Assembly (NCBI GenBank): GCA_002313255.1
Contig: DCBA01000124.1
Coordinates: 1 to 64,000 of the forward strand
Length of the DNA stretch: 64,000 bases
DNA from: Gammaproteobacteria bacterium UBA1119
GTDB taxonomy: Bacteria; Pseudomonadota; Gammaproteobacteria; Pseudomonadales; Azotimanducaceae
Direction of reading: 5' to 3'
Below the pieces are notes generated by a model. The model saw nothing but the letters and a program-made list of their open reading frames with translations, was not told the DNA's origin and searched no databases. Position numbers and translations under genes: made by a program. This document shows, piece by piece, positions 60,201 to 64,000 of the stretch (positions are counted from its first letter, which is position 1; the number at the start of each line of letters is the position of its first letter).

Positions 60201-60953
60201 TGCTTTGACCGAAAAAAGTTCCCCTTTCGTACTTTTTTTCCAGCCCCCGGTCACATTCAACTTGCCGACAGGCACCCCAAAAATCTCAGCTACCTTGTCG
60301 TTAAATGTAACGTCACGTAGTTCTACAAATCCGAGGCCGTCACCACTACTACGCCCCCAAAACGAGTCACTAAAGTCCAACTCCAAACGTCCTCTGCAAC
60401 GCGCGCAGCTCTTACCTGGACCTACGTTAAGTGAGATGCGACGGCGTCCGTCGAGGTTCAAGCTTCTAGCTCCGATAATGAAGGATGCCGATTTACCGTA
60501 ACGAAAACCTTCGAGTTCAACTGAAACACTTAGGTCTTCTCCATCGATCAAAACACTAAAAATGTCGAGAGTCGGTTGGCCCGTCCTGCCAACCCCTCGT
60601 ACGCGCCATCCTGAGTCCATGTGTTCCAAACCAATGTACGCCGATCCAACTACCAACCTACTTACGACAACTCGGTTATATAACAGGCTCTTTAGAAAGT
60701 TGATTTCGAAGAAGACTTCGTCCAACCGTCCACCCGCGAACGTAATACTGCGTGCAGTAAATGTCGGATTGAGGCGACTCCATCCACCTGCAGCTCCCTC
60801 TAGGGATACATCGTATGAAACCAACAATTCATTGATCGAGGGCTCCAAGTCACTCAGGTTCGCGGAAAAAATTCTTCCTATGACCTGAAGCCCGGCAAGG
60901 AACCCTAGCACTGCGATTACGAAGACCAAGACGAACCTTAGCGAGCGACTCAA
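57225..60953 (-). CDS. yhdP: YhdP family AsmA-like phospholipid-transport protein
   Basis: Very large inner-membrane-anchored periplasmic protein, 1242 aa. One N-terminal helix (about 7-28), then a long run of repeating beta strands (DUF3971) and the C-terminal AsmA-like domain (about 1040-1215, with GVARVLGLLNYSTIARRL and GLLFRVNGTVDLSDGRLDNEL). In E. coli YhdP, TamB and YdbH carry phospholipid to the outer membrane. The start is TTG 60953 with AGGG 8 nt upstream. Downstream of rng, as in E. coli; tldD is not next. Confidence 0.92.
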   Translation of the reverse strand: MSRSLRFVLVFVIAVLGFLAGLQVIGRIFSANLSDLEPSINELLVSYDVSLEGAAGGWSRLNPTFTARSITFAGGRLDEVFFEINFLKSLLYNRVVVSRLVVGSAYIGLEHMDSGWRVRGVGRTGQPTLDIFSVLIDGEDLSVSVELEGFRYGKSASFIIGARSLNLDGRRRISLNVGPGKSCARCRGRLELDFSDSFWGRSSGDGLGFVELRDVTFNDKVAEIFGVPVGKLNVTGGWKKSTKGELFSVKALFEGGQDDDSRFVASANLTGGLQGDGYRGSINNIRLDSVAGRVELSPLNLVTDARDRLELFSPTIDLRTLSTFATRLFGRDHPVGLWIKQLDASGRLQKAVFRIDRQGTAFAAQVERLSLKNYRGLPGLQDVSGSIGGHGNVIKLDLDSNSGTITLPKVFDAPLLFDEAVGPIVFWIGRDYVGIRGENLNFTNDESIIAGGFGISMPKKYGSEHRTTLIANAKKMVVPRAKEYVPIGLPQGLKSWLTTSLQDVGSVSSVQLVYHGRNVARRGLPLRRVELLAEFESVSMDYHEDWPLVSDADGRLKVAAKEIRVDLWKATSFNTGITSADISIPSKGSYIDVNLEVLLPVARALLFAQETPIRHFIPVLSGDFVGEGSMGIRASLRVPLTDRVREAGNVKLELEFNNAAVSMDHLGVRFDALNGAVEYRSPHTVVKSDLSANLFGMPIDIEIISRSNAQEEFVGVGFSGQINASDLLTLIEVSDSKMATGILEYSAKVSIFPDSSRPSELTFTSDLVGVDLNLPEEWAKSPSVARPLDVNIQFLDSYTSFSFRHGRTAGWVHLYDNRIRRGSVGIGAPAVVVSENEESVVVSGGLDSFEIDANIADLNNAISWRLNDFRIDALRAGDLEFTNAVVSGGSFGGALEIKLYSDQVDATVTRKFDDPWVVDIDEIRIPRFSRVGQAEPSDPLSFDIIGKVFPADVTVRSVLVTDIDGSINDFGRWRFRLRPHPDGLRVLGLEGAIRGIEISSDQEMFWARSTNRTHFVGSIQGVALGSVLSQWGFDLSIEGESFRGEGDLTWPGSPLAFAVNKVDGLFNSEIDNGRFVNIEQGRGVARVLGLLNYSTIARRLSGNFSDVLSKGVSFNRIQARVKFQSGILGFTEPMFVEGNGLLFRVNGTVDLSDGRLDNELVITLPVSDSLPWYAAYIAIANPVAGVGVLLGRRIFGAQIENLSSGKYQISGTVNDPRVEFVSMFTNDLNTSSSLQTQVKKKP

Positions 60954-61086
60954 CGTCGTATCCCTATTTTCGCTTAATTGCTTTCAAAGTAGGGTGTAAT
61001 CGATTTTCGGGCACCGACGTTTCAACAACGATCGTAAACAAATGACAGTGTTTGCTGACTTCACGTCCTCTCGTTGTCCGACTTGT

Positions 61087-62619
61087 TTAGTCGCTTCGTG
61101 GATCAGGAAGTTCAATCAATTTGAACTCGCCAGGTCCACAATCTTGCTCAACTTCAAAGCAAATTTCGCATTCCAACTCAGTGCTGAATTGTTCTAGACG
61201 GGCCGACTCTTGGCCAACCATTCGATCTACAACCTCTCGACTAGTCCTGACCAAATATCCTAATCCACGGCTTGGATCTTCGACACGGGCCTCGACAGCA
61301 GCATGCAACGCACGGAACAGGTCAAAAGCGGTTGTTTCAAGACCCCTAACGATTCCTTCACCACCACATCTCGAACAGCGATCGCTCATCTGTTCCGCTA
61401 GGGATTTTCGGGTACGTTTCCGGCTGAGCTCAACTAGCCCAAACTCCGAAAAATCTCCGATTTGCACCCGACTTGGATCGCCTTCAAATGCCCTCTCAAA
61501 AGCCGCCATAACATCGCGCCGATGGACCGCCTCGCCCATGTCGATAAAATCCACCACGACAAGTCCGCCTATATTCCGGACTCTCATCTCTCGAGCAATC
61601 ACCCGAGCCGCTTCCATGTTGGTCTTAAATGCAGTGTCTTCTAAGTTCTTCGAACCGACGAAACGACCCGTGTTTACATCGACGGTACACATCGCCTCGG
61701 TATTCTCAATCAACAAATGTCCGCCCGACGGCAACTCCGCTTTCCGCATCAACGCTTTTTCTAGCTCCTCATTCAGCTTGCGCCGTTGATGCTTGCTATC
61801 GGTAGTTAATGTTAGCCCCGAGATATATTCAGGCATATAACTCGTAACGAAATCTTTTACTTGCGCTAAAGTATCTTCGTCATTCACTACTATCGACTCT
61901 ACCTTAGTGTTAACGAGGTCTCGGACCGCACGCGTATGCAGAGGAAGCTCTTGATATACAACTTCGCCGTTTGCTACAGCTTTCGCCTTTTCAGCAACCT
62001 GTTGCCACAGGCGTTCAAGAAATTCGACATCGTCTTCAAGATCCTCGATCGGCACTCCTTCAGCTACCGTACGAACGATATATCCATAACTACTCGACAT
62101 TTCTTGCCGAAAATCGTCCATCAAATTACGTAATCTTTCTCGTTCGGATTCCTCCCGAATACGCTGGGACACACCTATTCGATCGTTATACGGCATGAGC
62201 ACTAAGTAGCGACCGGCCACTGTTAAATTCGTGGTCAAACGAGCGCCTTTGCCAGCAATAGGATCCTTACTTACCTGTACCAACAATGATTGCCCTTCAT
62301 GCAAAACACTTCTTATATCTAATGGTTCTTCAGATCGGCTGCGAGCATGTTCATCGACACGCCGTTTATCGGAATCAATGACGTCCAACGCGCCCGGAAC
62401 TATATCCCGCACATGCAAAAAGCCGGGGCGTTCGCCTCCAAACTCAACGAAAGCGGCCTGAATGCCTGGAACGACCCGGTCGACGCGACCCAGATAAATG
62501 CTGCCTGTCAGACTGTATCGGCCATCGCGTTCGATATGCACTTCCCGCAGGATTTCATCCCCGTAGAGCGCAACACGCGTCTCATACTCACTGACATCAA
62601 TTACTAACTCTTGTTGCAT
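61087..62619 (-). CDS. rng: ribonuclease G
   Basis: Endoribonuclease of 510 aa processing 16S rRNA 5' end and some mRNAs. S1 RNA-binding domain (about 35-125: GSIYLGRVDRVVPGIQAAFVEFG), catalytic core with metal-binding Asp in VVDFIDM, and the zinc-link CSRCGGEG. It lacks the long C-terminal scaffold of RNase E, hence RNase G. Second in the mreD-maf-rng-yhdP run. Confidence 0.97.
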   Translation of the reverse strand: MQQELVIDVSEYETRVALYGDEILREVHIERDGRYSLTGSIYLGRVDRVVPGIQAAFVEFGGERPGFLHVRDIVPGALDVIDSDKRRVDEHARSRSEEPLDIRSVLHEGQSLLVQVSKDPIAGKGARLTTNLTVAGRYLVLMPYNDRIGVSQRIREESERERLRNLMDDFRQEMSSSYGYIVRTVAEGVPIEDLEDDVEFLERLWQQVAEKAKAVANGEVVYQELPLHTRAVRDLVNTKVESIVVNDEDTLAQVKDFVTSYMPEYISGLTLTTDSKHQRRKLNEELEKALMRKAELPSGGHLLIENTEAMCTVDVNTGRFVGSKNLEDTAFKTNMEAARVIAREMRVRNIGGLVVVDFIDMGEAVHRRDVMAAFERAFEGDPSRVQIGDFSEFGLVELSRKRTRKSLAEQMSDRCSRCGGEGIVRGLETTAFDLFRALHAAVEARVEDPSRGLGYLVRTSREVVDRMVGQESARLEQFSTELECEICFEVEQDCGPGEFKLIELPDPRSD

Positions 62620-62628
62620 CTGATCTGA

Positions 62629-63207
62629 TCAAGTCCGGTTTCGCCAGGTATCGACGCCGAAGGAACTCAAAAGACCCTCAGTTTCTACCAGTGGCAGCCC
62701 AATCACCGCACTGTAACTCCCGATTACTTTCTCCACAAATATCCCGCCTACACCCTGAAGGCCATAACCACCCGCCTTATCCAAAGGTTCACCCGTGTCC
62801 CAATATCGGGATGCCTCGCCCGACTTCAGATTGCGAAAGTGCACCTTCGCGGCTACAACAGCGATTTCGACCCGGCCCCGCAAAGAAATTGCGACAGCGG
62901 TCACGACCTCATGTTCGCGACCCGAGAGGGTGTCAATGAAAGAAATGGCCTGACCTCGATCTACAGGTTTTCCAAGAACTTCCCCATCGACAAGCACGAT
63001 CGTGTCCGCCCCCAGGACCGCAAGATCTGTATATACATGCGTGGCCTTTGATCGCGCCATTCTTCCGACGTAATCTCGTGGCTCTTCCCCGGGGTTTATT
63101 GACTCGTCGATGTCGGCAGGCTCAATCAAGAATTTAAACCCGACGCTATGGAGTAAATCAGCTCGCTGAGGCGACCCCGATGCTAAAACAAACTGCGCGT
63201 CACTCAC
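62629..63207 (-). CDS. maf: Maf-family nucleoside triphosphate pyrophosphatase (YhdE type)
   Basis: Hydrolyses dTTP/UTP and modified nucleotides to monophosphates; 192 aa. Starts ASGSPQRADLL (family SxSPRR motif), then MARSKA and GADTIVLVDGEVLGKP, and the GYGLQGVGGIFVEKVIGSYSAVIGLPL C-terminal half. GTG 63207 overlaps the mreD stop (GTGA). Confidence 0.95.
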   Translation of the reverse strand: MSDAQFVLASGSPQRADLLHSVGFKFLIEPADIDESINPGEEPRDYVGRMARSKATHVYTDLAVLGADTIVLVDGEVLGKPVDRGQAISFIDTLSGREHEVVTAVAISLRGRVEIAVVAAKVHFRNLKSGEASRYWDTGEPLDKAGGYGLQGVGGIFVEKVIGSYSAVIGLPLVETEGLLSSFGVDTWRNRT

Positions 63208-63698
63208 CGAATATAGAAACTCGCTTTAACTCGACCAAGTACCCGATACAAGGGTATCCACCACAAGCCTGTGCAGACCGCGTTAAAAACTATATATGGT
63301 GAATACGCAACACCGTTAAGAAGATTGTCGATAAATGCCTTGATCAAAAGGACACCGAGACACATGGCAAACACGAGCGCGACTTCTTGGAAAGGCGAAT
63401 AGAGACGCACTCGGGGCTGTAGTTTCCAGCCAGCAAGTGACACCGCCGCTAAGCAGGCGCCGTTCGTGCCGATCGCATCACCAACCAATACATCCACCAA
63501 TGTTCCACACAACCAAACACCAACCAACCCTATTCGTTCTGGTAATTCGATGGCCCAATAAAAACAAACCAACACCATCCATTCGGGACGCAACAAACCT
63601 ACCCAGTCGGGTACACCCCTCGGTAAGTGGCCTACGGTTACAAGCATCCCGATCAGAAGGGTGGATAGAACGACCATTCCACGAATCAGGGCGTTCAT
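63204..63698 (-). CDS. mreD: rod shape-determining protein MreD
   Basis: Inner-membrane component of the elongation complex, 164 aa, about five helices. GYPVDVLVGDAIGTNG-like loop between helices and the overall hydrophobic profile fit MreD; the call is firm because of position between mreC and maf. ATG 63698 overlaps the mreC stop (ATGA). Confidence 0.93.
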   Translation of the reverse strand: MNALIRGMVVLSTLLIGMLVTVGHLPRGVPDWVGLLRPEWMVLVCFYWAIELPERIGLVGVWLCGTLVDVLVGDAIGTNGACLAAVSLAGWKLQPRVRLYSPFQEVALVFAMCLGVLLIKAFIDNLLNGVAYSPYIVFNAVCTGLWWIPLYRVLGRVKASFYIR

Positions 63699-64000
63699 GG
63701 TGTCGCCCCTTCGAACAAGATGAGTACGTGGCGACTCGTGTCCAGCTGAGCTCGAATGCTAGCGTATGCGTCGGCATAGCTCCTGGCTGGATCGATGTCG
63801 ACCGATTGTACTTCGCCAACGGGATACCCCCTTGGAAACCGACCACCCAATCCTGAGCTAACGAGCAGGTCGCCCTTTCTGAGATCTGCCGTCGTCGAAA
63901 CATATTCAAGATCAAGTCGATCGTTACGACCTGTTCCGACTGCAATCGAACGAAATCCGGACCGCACGATCTCTATCGGGATCGCATGCCTAGGATCAGA
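63695..64000 (-). CDS. mreC: cell-shape protein MreC, C-terminal fragment (5' end outside window)
   Basis: The last ~101 codons are visible; the frame is open to the window end. It reads DPRHAIPIEIVRSGFRSIAVGTG, then DLRKGDLLVSSGLGGRFPRGYPVGEV, which is the second beta-barrel domain of MreC. MreC joins MreB filaments to the peptidoglycan synthases; mreB should lie just beyond the window on the same strand. Confidence 0.95.
   Translation of the reverse strand, partial: SDPRHAIPIEIVRSGFRSIAVGTGRNDRLDLEYVSTTADLRKGDLLVSSGLGGRFPRGYPVGEVQSVDIDPARSYADAYASIRAQLDTSRHVLILFEGATP

Overview
The window is a stretch of chromosome from a gammaproteobacterium outside the Enterobacterales. Gene content is almost wholly housekeeping. 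Several blocks follow the order familiar from Pseudomonas and related genera: pilD-coaE-yacG / argJ-secA-dciA-lpxC-dcw cluster; mraZ-rnpB-rsmI / lpoA-dolP; sspA-rpsI-rplM-zapE-hisD-murA-ibaG / yrbG-kdsC-lptCAB-rpoN-ptsN-rapZ-npr; and yhdP-rng-maf-mreD-mreC. LpxC, LptA/B/C and LpoA indicate a lipopolysaccharide outer membrane, and the DNPR motif of MurE indicates meso-diaminopimelate peptidoglycan. I cannot name the species.

Layout. 1-6.4 kb: the end of a DASS/SLC13 transporter, a lipoprotein aminopeptidase, a YihG-type acyltransferase, an ExeA/GspB pair, a coiled-coil membrane protein and a PuuD-type membrane protein. 6.5-9.1 kb: groESL, preceded by a perfect CIRCE element and a strong promoter, then fxsA. 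9.1-18.8 kb: an alkyltransferase-like DNA-binding protein, AmpG, YajQ, a PduO-type adenosyltransferase, AceF and AceE, a Mak-like ROK kinase, AmpD and NadC. 18.9-20 kb: an AT-rich island with an H-NS-family gene and tRNA-Thr(CGT). 20-40.6 kb: pilD to the division and cell-wall (dcw) cluster, ending at an mra promoter with a four-repeat MraZ box. 40.7-41.1 kb: RNase P RNA. 41.1-47.3 kb: rsmI, lpoA, dolP, sspA, rpsI-rplM and zapE. 47.5-56.9 kb: hisD-murA-ibaG, then divergently the lipopolysaccharide-transport and nitrogen-PTS operon. 57.2-64 kb: yhdP, rng, maf, mreD and part of mreC, running off the window end.

The genes centre on envelope building: precursor synthesis (murA, murC, murD, murE, mraY), division (ftsL, I, W, Q, A, Z), elongation (mreC, mreD), peptidoglycan recycling (ampG, ampD), peptidoglycan synthase activation (lpoA) and LPS synthesis and export (lpxC, kdsC, lptABC, yhdP). 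Packing is tight, with many 1-14 nt overlaps and an unusual number of TTG and GTG starts.

No phage, insertion sequence, CRISPR array, defence system or secondary-metabolite cluster is visible. I found no new multi-gene system. The points that deserve a second look are regulatory and architectural: the dual groESL control region, a dcw cluster without murF, murG, murB or ddl, the head-to-head overlap of rsmI and lpoA, a non-canonical SxN motif in FtsI, and the heavy use of TTG starts.
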